A program made the position numbers and the translations under genes. A stretch of DNA of 64,000 nt from the NCBI GenBank assembly GCA_013407085.1, contig JACCGJ010010473.1:62001-126000 (forward strand). Reading direction: 5' to 3'. The notes under the pieces were generated by a model. The model was given only the letters and a program-made list of their open reading frames with translations, ran no database searches and was not told where the DNA came from. This document shows, piece by piece, positions 46,401 to 61,400 of this stretch (positions are counted from its first letter, which is position 1; each line of letters begins with the position of its first letter). The stretch is from Atriophallophorus winterbourni (Eukaryota; Platyhelminthes; Trematoda; Plagiorchiida; Microphallidae).

Positions 46401-49400
46401 GAGCATAAATTAAAATTAATGAGTTAGTTAAATTTTAAATCATGATTTGAATCAGGAAAGACTTGGCTAATAAGTTAGACAATTTATATGTATTGGTTGA
46501 GAAGTTGATACAGTGAATCATAGTTGGCTTATTTATGGGTTTAGATAAATTATTCGAAATGATGACGTTCGACAATAATGTAATAATTGCAATATTAATG
46601 TACATCCAAACTCAAAGACGAAGTATGACATCCATGAATTGGTGTAAGACAGTTCAGTTCAGTTCAGTTCAGTTTGCACAGGACGATATGTGTCAGTCGC
46701 CAAAAAAAGCGTCCAGATTTCTTCCGGTGGTATGCCAAAAAGAGCGCCCACCACTTCAAAACAAAATAGGTTCACAGATTTCTTCTGGTAGGATGGTTAC
46801 CTGGAATGTAGAGCAAAAACTCCCCTCACCAAAGGTGAGGAGACATTAATGCATTTCAAAGACCAGGTAAATACAATATCATTACTCAATTAGGGGCAAA
46901 ATGCAGGAAATAATGAGCTCCATACGGCATCAAGTCTATTCTTGAAACACATTACAGAGTTAGAGTTCACGACATCTTCAGGTAGGCAGTTCCAGTAGCT
47001 TACTACTCTTTCACTGAAGAAGTGCTTACGAGCATTAGACCTGACATGTTGTTTGGCCAGTTTCAGAGGGTGACCTCGAGTACCCACATTGGGTGCGAGA
47101 ACATACATTTCACCTGGTTGAATAGTACTTAAACCGGTCATGAAGGTTTCTATCAGATCCCCACGCAGCCGCCTTCTTTTCAGTGAAAAGAGCCCTAGAC
47201 TTAATAGTCTTTGCTCGTAAGATCTACCTGATTGCCCTTCGATCATGCGAGTAGCAAGGCGCTGAACACCCTCAAGCCTTGCAATATCTTTTTCAAGATA
47301 AGGTGACCAAGCTTGAATGCAGTACTCGAGATGAGGTCTAACGACAGCCTTGTATATCGGTATGAAAACCTCCGAGGACCTGCAGGATAAAACTGATCGA
47401 AGGCGAAACAGCGCGCTCCTAGCACGATGTGCAGCTGCTGCACATTGATCAGCCCATTTGAAGTCCGCAGAAATCTCTATACCTAAGTCGCGTACTCTCG
47501 GCACCCCAGTTATCACAAGTGTACCATCTGGGCCAGCTACCGCCAGCTTCTTGCCGACTTTCGACAAGAGATAGCTTTTTGAGAAGTTAACTGGTAGATC
47601 CCATATAACAGACCACTTGATAACCTTTTCAATATCGTCAATAAAATCACTTTCGTTCGGTGATCCAATAAACTTGACATCATCCGCAAAAATGTAGCAG
47701 GGACACTTAAGCGCCGCTGCCAAGTCATCGATGAAGTAGCGGCCCGAGTACAGATCCCTGCGAAACTCCACTTGTAACCCTTACTTTCGGTGAGTACGTA
47801 CTGCCCACCCTGACACGAAAGTACCTGTTGCTTAAGAAGCCTACTATCCAGTTCCTTAGAGGACCAGCGATACCCATATAGCCTAGTTTGGTAGCGAGCA
47901 GTCTATGGTTCACTGAGTCGAAAGCCTTGCAGAAGTCCAAGTAGAAAACCTCAACCTGTTGGCCCTTATCCAATTTTCTGGTGACCTCGTTTAGAAAGCC
48001 CAAGAGGTTTGTTAGGCACGACTTTCCTTTAAGGAAGCCATGTTGAGCAGAGTCCAGCAACTTAAACTCAACTAAGTGCCTGCAGATCCGATCTCTGATC
48101 AGCCTCTCTAAGATCTTACACAGAAGGACAGTAAGGCTTACCGGTCTATAGTTACATACAGATGAACGACTGCCGCTTTTGTGTATCGGGAATACATCGG
48201 CTAGCTTCCTATCACTCGGAATAACTCCATGCAGCAGCTATGCGTTAAAAAGAAGACCTACCCTCTCAGCTAGTATGGGCGCCAAGTTTCTAATAAACTG
48301 AGGGTGAATACCGTCTGGGCCTGCAGACTTATGTGGGTTAGTTGCTGCAAGCTGAATTCTAATCTCCTCATTAGTGAAATATAGTACCTCAAGTGCAGCA
48401 ATGCCATCCGATTTTACAGAGACTGGTGTGATAGGCGGGTCTATTTGGCGATTGTAGAAAGTAAGCCTAGGCAAACCGCAAACAAGTGCACAATTATAAA
48501 AAACAAATTAAACTACATAACCTTTATTTTATTGGTGAAACATATCATTTTTGAAACACGCTTATGTTCCTCAACTCGGACAATTTGATTCACAAGAGCA
48601 CTGGCTTAAGTCCGAAGTGGTTGATCAATAATTTCGCTTTAACATTTTACTTTAACACCATGTAAGCGATCAAGTACAAAAGTGTCAACATAGTTGACAG
48701 GCGCACGTTGATTCAAAACCTCACAGCACTACTTACTGGAGTTCGTATTCCGTTCTAGCGATTAATTAGCTCCCTCGTAACGTTGACCCAAGAAAATTCT
48801 ATAATCCCATTTTGTCATGTAGTTTCTCTGATATTTTGATACTGCTCTTCTGCATTTGTACTGCATATACATTGGGGTAAACTTTGCGCAATGAAATCAT
48901 TATTTTATCTCAATAAACAATGTTTGTTAGAAACATTTTTCTTACTGAGTTCAGATAATAAATCGTATTTTCAGTTATACTAAACGTTTCTCACATAGGT
49001 GTTGAGTTAAATGTCAATAAATATGGGGCGCTCAAATAATAAACAATGAAAAGCTAACAATATCCATTTCCAGTTTGCAGATTAATTTTTTTTAAAATTA
49101 TGCTATGTGGTTATACGTTTGATTATTAGCACATCACTGGTATCCATAGGTTTTGTTAATAATTCTTTCAACTTTATCACAAAACGCATCAATTGATCTA
49201 CAGGTCAATGTTTTCTAACATTAAACACGTTTACCGCCAAATCACATAAAACAAGAGAATCCTAATTGGTTGAGCCCAGGCAAACGCCGTTAACACGACA
49301 CCGTGTTCATCATGACTGTATCAGTTTTCACTTTGAACAGATTTGCCCGTCAACTTCGTGCCAACAGAATTCATACTAACTGCCATTAAACGCTCATCAA

Positions 49401-52400
49401 AATCATTAAAATTAACTCATCATTACAGTCTCACTTGACAGAGGTTCACGAATGTTTGAAATGCACTTCAAATCTACACTATATGATAACAAATATAAAA
49501 CGAGGCGCTATACTGTCGAGGTTAGTTTTTCTCCTGTATAGGTTGCCAAATTCTCACCCAGGGATCTGTGTTTTCTGCAAGTTTACTGAAATGTGTAATC
49601 ACGAAAGGTCTCGAACCATGGCTCTCCGACTATTATTGCTAAGTCTGCTCAACATGTTTCAATTTGGTAAACCTCGGAAATTAGTTTAAATGTTGAACTT
49701 TCAAGATTATATCCGGAACGTACGGCATCTTATAAAATAAGCTTAATATAATGTGGTTGCCTAGATATTTTGGAAGTGTATTATTATGATCACTTTATTT
49801 CTCTGCTTGATTGAAACCACATTTAAAAAGTATTTTCATGAAAATGTGAAATAGGAGCAATCAATTAGCGTTATTTAGATTACCGTTTCGTTTAGGCCAA
49901 CAACTTTCGTCTTACCAAGCGTGATATTCGAAACAGGGAATTAATAAATTTGCGCTCTAAACATCAAACATTTTCGGTCGTAAAACTGATGCTGTTTGAA
50001 CTGTTTGGTCCATGTTAATCACGGATACAACATCGCAGTCGCATGAGTTTTTATGTCCTACATCTCTTGGAATGATTAATTATTTCGATTCTGGAGGAAC
50101 AAACTCTCCCGCGGCGCTTGTAAAGATCGTTTATATTCGATTTTATGGTGATAGGTGCTCGCAAGGGGCGTGATTTGCGTTCAGCAGCTAATAGCTCTAT
50201 ATATTCCTCCATGGATTGAAGACAACGCTTTACACAATGCTCTATTGTGAGCGGTCAAAAGCAAAGTCTTTTTCAAATCGTGGGGTCAAGGCCACCGGAT
50301 TTCATATCTCTTTTGCAAACGTCCTTGTACCGCAATTGTGGTGTGCCCAATGGTCGACTTCCCAATTGCAACTCACCATAGTGTTCATCATCAGAAATAC
50401 TATCATTTTCTATTCTGTAAACATGACCTAGTCACCGCAAACGTCGCGCTTGTAACAAAGTAAATATGCTCTGTAGACCTGCTGTGGAAAGCACTTCCGC
50501 ATTATTAACACTGTCCATCTTCGATATGTTCAATATACGAAAGATGTCATGTGCATGAAATGCATACGATTTTCGTTTCTGTCATGCATGATGGACCAGG
50601 TTTGACTGCCGTAAAGTGGAGAATTTAATACGCACGCGCTGTATAAAATCATCTTCGTTTTTCTCAGTTGACGTGCGTTCAACCCAAACACGAGCATTTA
50701 ATCGGGAAAAAATGAGAGCTGCTTAGCCAATTTGTTTATCAATATCCGTGTCTTGCTATAGGTTATCCGGAATGGTTGAACACACATAGGAGAAATGAGG
50801 TAATGGTTTAAGCGAACATCACAGCGCATCACTGTTAGCTTAATAACATTCTAGGTGTATCAAGTCACCTAAACAATGCCCGGAACATTTGCCCTACTCA
50901 AACAACCTAGCCTGATTGGAAACAAGCCTAAAGTCTGCAAATGTGACCACGTTTGAGTGGAATTAAGCATATAATTAAATATAATCAGTTTATATTGTCA
51001 GTGTTTTAAATTGTTAATCGCATCCTGTTAAAAATTCAATGTCATAGCAATAACTAATCGTTCGTAATCAATTTCCATGACATTTCACAAACGTTGTTCG
51101 ATCAAATTTTATTTCTGTATAAAAGGTGCGACAAGGTATTCCGTTTTACAAATCGTGGAGTTTTGTTCTGAGCACAGTCAAAAGAGAAGTGTCTGGATTT
51201 CGTGCGCACGATTGGTTAGTGAATGCAGGTGACATGGAAACAAACAAGGCGTCTCTGTTGTACGGGTATCCGGAACGATGGCATCAAACCCCTAACTTGT
51301 TACGCAGAATCGATTTTCCAGTAACATCGCAATGTGTGCGGAATTTCGAATTCAAGGTGGAACAGAACTTCGGTGCGTATATTTTTGCTTCATTAGGTTG
51401 TGTCTTTTCATATCTAAGAGCGATACGTTGCTGTTACGCGAACATAATACAATACTATATGGGGTGTTTCTTTACGCGAAAACTATCACTGTTCTAAACC
51501 ACCTAACATGATTTTGTGAACAGTAATATATTCAAAACAACTGTAATTTGGTGATCGTACAAAGAAACAACATATTCAAAATCATAAACACAAAGTGATT
51601 CTCAATCACACACTCACAATGCTTATAAAGATTGATGTATTCTGTTGCTCATAGTTGAGAAATAAAATACATTTTAAAATGCTCAAATGTTAAATTTTGA
51701 TCATTTCTATAAAACTGATCAACCATTCGATATATATATATATATATATATATATCTATATATATATATATATATAAAAGCACGCACGTCAGTATTATAT
51801 TTGTACAATAAAATATACGTTAGCCAGTTGATCAAACTATTTCTCTGGCAGCAGTTGGAGAACCTGCGATAAAGTGAAGAAGCAAACACTTGCTGGTTGC
51901 TTTACCAATAAACTAATTCAATATGGTCTGATATGTTTGCACAAAACTTGCTTGTAGTGTATCGACTAAAGATGTAGTTATTGTGTGATCTCGAGCTGTA
52001 AACAGTTGCATGCAGTAAGTGTACGATCAGGTACAGCGGATATACTGTTTGATGAAATCTGGCATGCGGTGTGCCCAATGTGTAAGCGGTTAAATGCGAT
52101 TGCTACTGTAAGTAAAGAACTTCACACGTGTTAATAAACCTGTCATCAAAACGCTCACAATTGTTCTAAGCAATACCGTATTGTAACTGATATTTTAATC
52201 TCTTACGCTTAGTTATCTCGTACTTCCTAGTCTATATCATATACAGAACGTTAAAATACAACTCTGTTTTTGGTAATCTCATACCTTAGTCAGCGTTAAA
52301 TAAAGCAAATTCATTTTCTTGGAAAATTAGTGAGTGTCCGGGATACCGGTGAGTTTCAAATATGAAAATTGATATTCTATCTACATTTTATGGTACGATT

Positions 52401-55400
52401 TTCGAATGTTATTTAAAATCAATGAAACCCAGCACGAAAAACACAGACAAACTTTGCAGTTATTACTCCACACTACATGTATGAAACAAACCGCAAGGAA
52501 AGTGATCCACATACTTGCTAATCCAGTTAACTGGATCGTCTGGCATCCAGCAGTTCGCAAATCAAGAAAAGGTTTGCACGAGCAATATCGTCCGATTAGC
52601 GTTTCACAAATTGCGTACTTTGTAGAGGCAGTGCGATAGGGAGCGATGTTGTTCATCATACAATAAATGTCTTGCTGGGTGACGAACAATTGAATGAGAT
52701 TCAACGCGATACAACGGACAATGAAGATAACGATTTTTTCACGTGAAGCAGTGTTGTTTAACTCAATGTGGTTTAATAGAGTTGAAACAAAAATCAATCG
52801 GATCGACGAGACAAAACAAGCCTCATCTGAACGGTGAATGTGAGGGCTTAACCAAACGTTTCGTATCCTAGATCCTTAGTCATAATGTTCGAGTCAAACA
52901 ATTCTGCATTTCGATTTTTTACGCATAACCAACCTACAAATGCGTTTGAAATTCCTGAGAGAATGTTTCAAGTAAGTCCAGTCATCCCGTAACCTCAGAC
53001 ACTCTCCGAGCGCAATGACATTCCCAATCTCCTTTGCATTATGCAGTGTCGTTAGATTTAGCTTTTGTCTAAGAAATGCGGATAGAAATTTGATTTCTGA
53101 AGCGACGATAGGAAATACGCTTCGAAGAGACTTTCGTTTTCTTTCGTAGAGACAAACACGAAATTCGAAGCAAATCACTCAGACGCTTCTCCAATGTTTG
53201 GATGTATGAAATAAAACGCGACTAGTGGGGTGAATACATGATACAACCTGTCCATAATGGAAGGTGGGAGAATCAATTGATCCAAATATTGTGGTAAACC
53301 ACTTATCCCTCTTCGCATACGTACATCGGCACTGATAACACTTTTCGCGAAGAGCAAGCGGGTTTCCGTCCATAGTTTTCAGGTGACGATACGATTCTCT
53401 TATGAGTATGTGCTAGAACACCGATACGTTTATCGTCCGCAAAACTATATGGCGATTTCTGAATTTTTGAGCTTCCTTTGATTCAGTTTATAGTTCCGCT
53501 TTATGACAGTGAATAATTCAAAATGCAATCCCGCAGAAATACGTTGCTATGAAGTTTCATTCCAAAGGACATTTAAAAAGTATCCTTAGGAAGAAGCATA
53601 TTAACTAACAGATTTTGCACTAAATGATCTTGTTTTCGATCGTGAAGTTCAAAAACCATGGAAGTGTAGCGGTTGTTGGGTATTCTCTATTTCTCTAAGG
53701 GCTTATTTTGCTTATTTTAATTGAAGGTTGAAGAGTTTGCGCAGAGTTAAGTATGAGGCCGTAGGTCATCAACCAAAGTTCTTCGCAAATTATTACTTAC
53801 GCACCACGGGAACACTACGTTTGTAAATGTGACGTCTGGCGCCGCATTTCAGGAAGAATGTTGCTTTCAGAGAGCCATCAACTGAGGTCGAATCTGCTTG
53901 TTAGTATAGGGTCTGCTAATGAACATCCACGGTTACCACGCGGAGCACACTATGCGTCAGCTGGTATGGACGAGAAAACCGTTGCTGGTGGTCAGTCGCT
54001 AACTTGAAATAGTGGCATAAAAAGGCTCGCTCTAGACTAGCACAGTTGTAATGCACGTGCTCGAATGAAAGCGTTCCAAGATAATGCGGAATTGTTTTGA
54101 TGACCAAATTAGTAATGATGGCTACGAACCAGTAACAGTGGAAAACACTGCTTTAGTTCTTATGCCCTGGAGATTGAATTTCACTCGAATCTCAAACTAA
54201 AATAATAAAGAATAAACAAACCGTGTATGTGAATGAACAAATTATTTTTTGGGTTTTCTCACTGTTATCTTTCCCTGAATTTTATATATAATGTTTTTGC
54301 CGGAGGATAGCATATATATATCAGATGGTGTAAAATATATAGTAGATGCGAGATGTGGATTACTTTACAACAATATTGGAGCTTGATTCATCCTGAAAAT
54401 GTTTTCCTAGCCTCTGGAAATCGATTTTCTTGTGATCAAAAGTGGTAATTAGTTTATCCCAAGTTTGATACTGTTTTTAAGAATTTAATGCTAAGCACTA
54501 TTTTCGATCATCACTTTCGTGAATAAAAGATTTTGATCAAAAACATGACTTGTCGTTGTTTACAACCACTGAAGAGGAACATACTTGCCTAAAAAGTTGT
54601 TCAGAAATCAAAATTTAGAATCGCATTTGTTCCTCATCATGCAGGATATGCGGAAAAATGCAGCTGACAATTTGATAACCGATATGGAGATTTGATTTCA
54701 ATATACCTGCTTCATTTTCCAAATTCATTAACACATTCATCTATTTTTGACTAACCGGAAATTATTTTGGCCTGGATCAACCTTGCGTTCTTCTATGCAT
54801 GTCACGTTTTCAAACATTTGTGTAGAAATCAAAATAATTTCAGAAAATTCATTTGCACTTGAAAGGTCATTTTCTTCTTTATTTTGTGCGTCTTATTCTT
54901 CGTCTTATTCTCCTTATATGCTTATCATTCTGATCCATCAAAAGTTCATTTGGCCCCCGCGCGGAAGAAAAGGACCAGTGCTACGTAACCTATACTTTCA
55001 CACGAAACAAAATACGAAAAAACAGCATAAATATTGTAATGCTGTTAGTGGGTTCACTATGGACATTTGTAGAATGAAGTTGTCTATGCATAAACTACTA
55101 ACGTAAGCTAGTGAGTCAATTTTGCCGATTGCAATACAAAACAAGAATATTAACTATTTTTCAAGGATAATAATTCAATTAAATGTTGACTACTATTCAA
55201 AGTGAACGTTTGACTAATTGTTTGACCTTACAAGTCGGAATTCAGTGTCAAACTACAAAAGAAGTTTTCATTTGTTATTAGGATTTCATGATTTTCATTG
55301 GAAGCTAGCATACGTTTGTTGCGTGTCTTCTAATTAAAAATATTTCCCATTTTCCTCATGAAAACGTAATAGACATATTTATATACGTTGAACTGAATAT

Positions 55401-58400
55401 TTGTTTCACAGTGGTTCATTTGATGATGACGACCGAATACACAATGAAAAAAGCTTGTGATATTGTAAGTGAATTTCCTTGTTGACGAATTTTGTTCAGT
55501 AGTTATTATCCTGTAAAATTGATTTTGTTCGCCTAATATGTCACTCATATGCTCACAACGATCACGTCTCTCAAAATATGGCGTTAATCATCGATTTCTG
55601 CCAATATACCAGAGATTGTAATACACAGAACTGTCATGCAATGCTAGTTAATTCTATACAGTTTACAGTTTACAAACGTAAGTTAGGTGTGTATCGGATA
55701 ATTTCCGTGAGAAACAATCAACTGGTTAATATCGACTACCGTGTGATATTAAATCGATTGACCATTCAAAATCTCCCGAAATATGTATAAAGAATATTTA
55801 ATATTGATGCTATCTTTCTATCAGTTGAATTCAATCTGACGTCTATTACCAAATCCTTTTAACTAGAACACAGACGTAAAAAAATATTTAGAAGAATAGA
55901 TAGAATGTGGAAATATCTCTTTACGATTTTCGACTTTAGTCTATGTTGATCGTTCTAGATGTAGCAGAAACATAATGAGATAACTATGCCAAGTGAACTT
56001 AACAAATCAGCCAAAATATAAGCATTCAAATAATTTCTTATTTATTTGCTCAAACATTTTTTACGTAGCATGGCTCAAACTTCCATACTGATTAGGTTGG
56101 AGATCGGAATAACTAAACGCTGAAAATATTGCTCAAAATTGTTTTCGGTTGCAGCGAATGGGACTTGAAAATAAATTTATTCCTCACCCCCAGATATAGA
56201 AAATTAGATGCTGGTTTATTTTGTGATGTATCTCCATGTTCATAGTATTGATTTTGATCTATATTGATATTAATAAATTTACGTATCTACTGGCAGTGAA
56301 GCAGATATAATTAACTAGAAGAACCACATAGGAACAATATTATTGCTTTTGATCTAAATAAATATTAATAAATTGACGTATCTACTGGCAGTGAAGCTGA
56401 TGCAATAAACTAAAAGAACCAGATAAGAACAATAGGTCGATCATGAGATTTTTGCCTAAATACTGACTTGGATTGTCGGTGCTTCTGTTTTGCAAAAAGA
56501 TATTGATTTACTTCATAGCAAATTATTACAAGAGCATTTTAAGAAATTACCACTTAGACCAATGGACCGCCTTATCGCATTTTAATCGCTAATCCAATCT
56601 TGTCACCGTCAACCACCTGTAAAGCTACATTAATGCCAAAGTTTGAACACATCTGCAAATCATCTTGAGGTTTATGCTGAAAGCTAAAATTATTATTCTC
56701 AAAATAATGACAGGAGTTCCGATACACACATTGCAATAAAATTTAAAATCTATTCGCTGAAACGTGTACGCTGAAATTAAGAAAATTGTCTAGTCCATTT
56801 TAAAATTGATATTCAAGATCTATATTGTTAAATCTGTTAATATTACATAAACTCCTTTCAGTGGATCATATATTTTGTGTGAATATCATACTAACCCTAT
56901 AACGCAAATAATTGAGTGACAAATATTTAATCATTTCTTGTTATATTCGTCTCAGAATTTAGATTTCAAACAAATTTAATTGATTTCCTTCTGTATGATC
57001 GGCAATGAAAATGCTAACGTTTTTGCTGTTTAGTGAATATGATTAAGAATGTTGAAAATTGGGGTATTTTTCCCATTATCAAAAAAAAGGATTTTTCAAT
57101 TAAACTCTGAAAATATCTGCAAGCTACATAGCTAAAAGCATAAATTGGAATTAAGTGAAATATCATCTATTTTTTATTAATAACGTAATTTTTCCGGTAA
57201 TTAATATACACAAGTTGTAAAACGCATTTCGGGAAGTTGGTATTAGGGTTAATCAATTTTACGTGTGCAAAAAAATAAGCTTTATGATTCGTTGCATTCA
57301 CATATGAAAGTGATAGTATGATGGTCCATATTTTTGAACAGACGAACTAGTCATACATTCATTGGACTGATTTGATGCACGCGTATCCTGATTATACTGT
57401 CCGTACTTGATGAGTCGTGGGTGTGTCCTAGAAATGCATTTTTCATAATCATATGTTTAGACCCAATCCACATACGTGTGGAGTCATTTGGTGTAAAACC
57501 AAATATATGTAACATAAAACTTCAAATTTTAACCAATCTTTCACTGTTTCAAGCGCTAGCACAACCTAATCCTATTGCCCATAACTGATAAATGCACAAA
57601 CTTGACAGCCCTTGTAGTTTGTGGTGGAAACGATTGAAATAAGCTTTTTTGTTCATGACCATGGGTTTAAAATCATAGTACATAAGCTCGGGCTCAAGAG
57701 ATTGAGCAGATTGGGCATACCAACCTAATCAAACAGTGTATTTGATCATTAGTCTTTTTCAAGACCTCATCGTGCAATTTACATTTAACTGTGCAAGCTC
57801 TAAAAGATCGGTCCATATTTGCACGAAACAGTAACCTGTTTCGCTCATACAACCGGTTTTAACTCCTGATGTTGCCGCTCTAAATATCGTTGAAAATCTC
57901 TCTGTAATCTGTACCAACATACAGGAGTCTAGCGATAAATTTCTGGCGAATAGACAGCGATATGACCTAGAAAAATGGTCTATTCTTTTTAAGTTGATGG
58001 GGTTGGAAACGTTACACGTTTGTTTCGTCACCATAGCTCATCACACGTCGGCGAAGCGCGGCTGCTAAAAGTTACTACTCAGTGACATGAATATGAAGAT
58101 TGTTCTTTTGAATTCTTACATGGTACGTGACATATCTACGGACAATAATGGAATCTACGCCGAAATACCGTGGTAAGAATCAAAAGGAGGCAGAGACTTC
58201 CGTAGAAAAATCAATGAGTGCAGTCTGATTCTTCCAGGCGTTCGAGAGGCTACCATTACAACAGGAGCAGCGAAACAACAAGAACAAGCTAAATACATTA
58301 GTGATACGTTGTAGAAGCGACTGGAGCACGCGAACGTGTTGTCACGAATACCATCACGTTACCGAAGTCTTCAAACTACAAGGGCGATGGACCAACCCCT

Positions 58401-61400
58401 TCAAGACTCACTGTTCTCAATTCTGCTATGACAGCCTTTGTCGAACAAAATTGGACGATACACAGAAAACAATATCTTCAATGACCTCAGACTCAACATA
58501 CCGAAGACTACCTCCAAAGCACAAGCTGCAGGAACGCCGTGAGGAGACACGGAGAGACTATACTTCGAAGTTGTTTCTAAAAACTGCTATCGTCCGGCTC
58601 ATGAGATGTCAGACATACAAACATGATGCGCGTAAGCTTGCTACACAGGAAAACCACTATTACATGCCTGTACACGAATGCAGAGTGCTTGCGGAACCAA
58701 ACACCCAATTTGTCTATTTTACAGATCAGTATTCTGCTAACATCATTTCTGTAACCAAAACATTGTTTTACGATCAGGTTAACGATTGCGTGATAGCACT
58801 CTCCAACATGATTATTCTTTGATGTGACCGTTTAAGATCAGTTGGTGCAGTAGCTATGTATAATGAGGAACGTTCTCAGTTCACAGCTGTACCTGACGGA
58901 AGGTTCGAGCTTTAGGACACCATGTTGGGTTGCCTGAGCTTGGAACCTGGAGAGAACTGCATAATTGGTGTGATCTACCGCTCGCCCAAATATCACGATT
59001 CCCCCACATTGTTACAAATGATGCGCAACGCTGGAAACCTTAGAGGATTCCCATTGGTAATCATACGTTATTTCAACCTCCAACATCTTGACACTAAATA
59101 TGTGCATACTCAGCAATCCCTTGAGTACGAATTCGGTAATATAATCAATTTTAATCCCCTGTAAAACCCTGCCCTTTAATTCACTCAACAGAGGAAGCTA
59201 ATTGAATCATGGATTCTAGATCTGGTTAACCCCTGAAGCAAAAGCTTCACAGTTATTGCAGTATCATAGTCCTTTGTGGTTAAGTGACAATCTGACGTTG
59301 TTCTTCATATTCGTGTGCAACGCCACAAGGGCGTCGGACGACGTTAAGTTCATCAGAAAAGTCGATTACTTCGGCTTTCGCGGTGCCATCACGAATAAAG
59401 AGGTAAAACATATCGATCTTCCGAATGCGAAACCTCATTGCACTATTCTGTTAAGTCATATCGGATACAAAACTAAACGAGAATTCTACGCGTTTTACCA
59501 AAAGGATTTCAAGAACATTCCGCTTCAAACTCCAAATTCGCACTCGAAAATGGATAGCCGTGCGAAATTCCGCATGGGATTCACAAAAAATAACGCAACC
59601 ACTATCATCTTTGTTACACGTTCGTAGTTTTCGTAACAAGGTGACGTCCTCAATCCGCATAGTCAAGCAATTTTGCCATTGGAAGATTTATCGACCAGAT
59701 GGAAATAAATTCTAAGTTGATGTAAACCATTCTAAACACCTCGACCAAGGTTAAACAGGTGTATCTCCTATCCAGACAGAGAACAGACTGACTGATGATG
59801 TGAAGGATACAGCTGATGCCTAATATTATTTTGTGCGCAAGTATTTTATCCAGAGAATATGTCAAATCTGGCGTCTTTGCGGCGCCAACTACAGGTTGAA
59901 TGCCTAGGTAACATCGAGGTAAATCATATGATTGTGGGAAAGAATTACCCGGAGAGAACGAAATAACACCTGCTGTTCTCAAGTCATGCGAGCCGGAGCT
60001 TTGGGGTTCACTATGTAGTCTATTTAGGCACTCATTATATACGGGAACTGTACCAACTCAATGAATAACAGGGTTTATCACAAGGGAACAGTCGTTGTGA
60101 TCCGGCAAATTACCGCCCTGTGACGTTTCTTACAGCGTTTCTGGAATTTTGGAACGCCTCGTGTGTAAACGACTTGTTTGAAATCTTGAGAATCATCCGC
60201 TATTACCGTTCACACAACATTGGTTTAGGAAAACATATTATAGCCTGTTTAACTTTCTCATGACTCTTAATGACTGGACGCAAGCACTAGACCAAGGGGG
60301 TTCGGTCCGTGCCGTTTACCTGAATATATATGAAGCATTCGACACAGTAACTCACTCCTTACTGCCTTAGAAGCTGCATAATGTTGGCGTCAACGAAAAC
60401 GTACTTACATGGTTCACAAGTTATTGTCTGAACGCAAAGTGAAAGTCAGAATAGGTGGTGAAACTTCTCGAACAAATGGAGCCACGAGCAGAGACCCTGA
60501 GGGTTCGGTTATTGGTCCGATACTGTTTTTCATATTTATAAACGATCTACCTAACTCACTCGCAAGTAAGCTTGTTTTATTCGCAGGCGATGTGAAAATC
60601 TGGACAAAGCTCAACTCTATCGACGAATGTCAAGTTCACAAGAAGGTTTCATTAAGCTGCACCAGTGGTCAATCTCAAACAAACTGCCATTTCATTTGGA
60701 AAATTGCAAAATGTTGCAAGTCAGAAAATCCTTACCGTGTACCCATACACTCAGCAACCAAACGCTTCAATGGAATTCATCAAAAAAACTTATCGGAATC
60801 TGGGTGTCTGTCATTTTAAAGAACAGCCTTCAGTGCGAAGCCGTCGACAAGAGTGCGTGCGGCTTTTTCGGATAACTGAAACACATTTTCGGACATTCCC
60901 ACCTACTATTACTCGCGATCATATTAAACTCTTACATACATCCTTACGTTGACTACGCTGTACAAGCTTGGACGTCATAGTTGGATAAAAACATCTCCTT
61001 CATCGAACGAAATTATCACGACGCAACCAAAATGGTTACCGTATTGAATAATTCGATTTTTGAGCAGCAACTGACCAGACTTGAATCGCACAACTTCGAA
61101 TGCAGACGTATCCTACACGATCTCACTCTGAAATATCAAAACATCTACGCGAAATTCCATTCTCTTAAACACCCCTTTAAGGTCCGTTTTTTTTATCCCC
61201 ACACGCAGCCACCCTTTGACCCTTCAATTCCCAAAGTCACGTTCGAAATGTCGTCGTCACTTCTTTGCTGTTCCTGTATGCTTTTTGTGGAATAGCTTGC
61301 CCACAGATATTGTTACCTCAGCAAACTAGCACACAGATTACAAATCCTTATGTTGAGAACTACTGCATTGGCCCCTACCTATTGATGTATATATTTTTTG

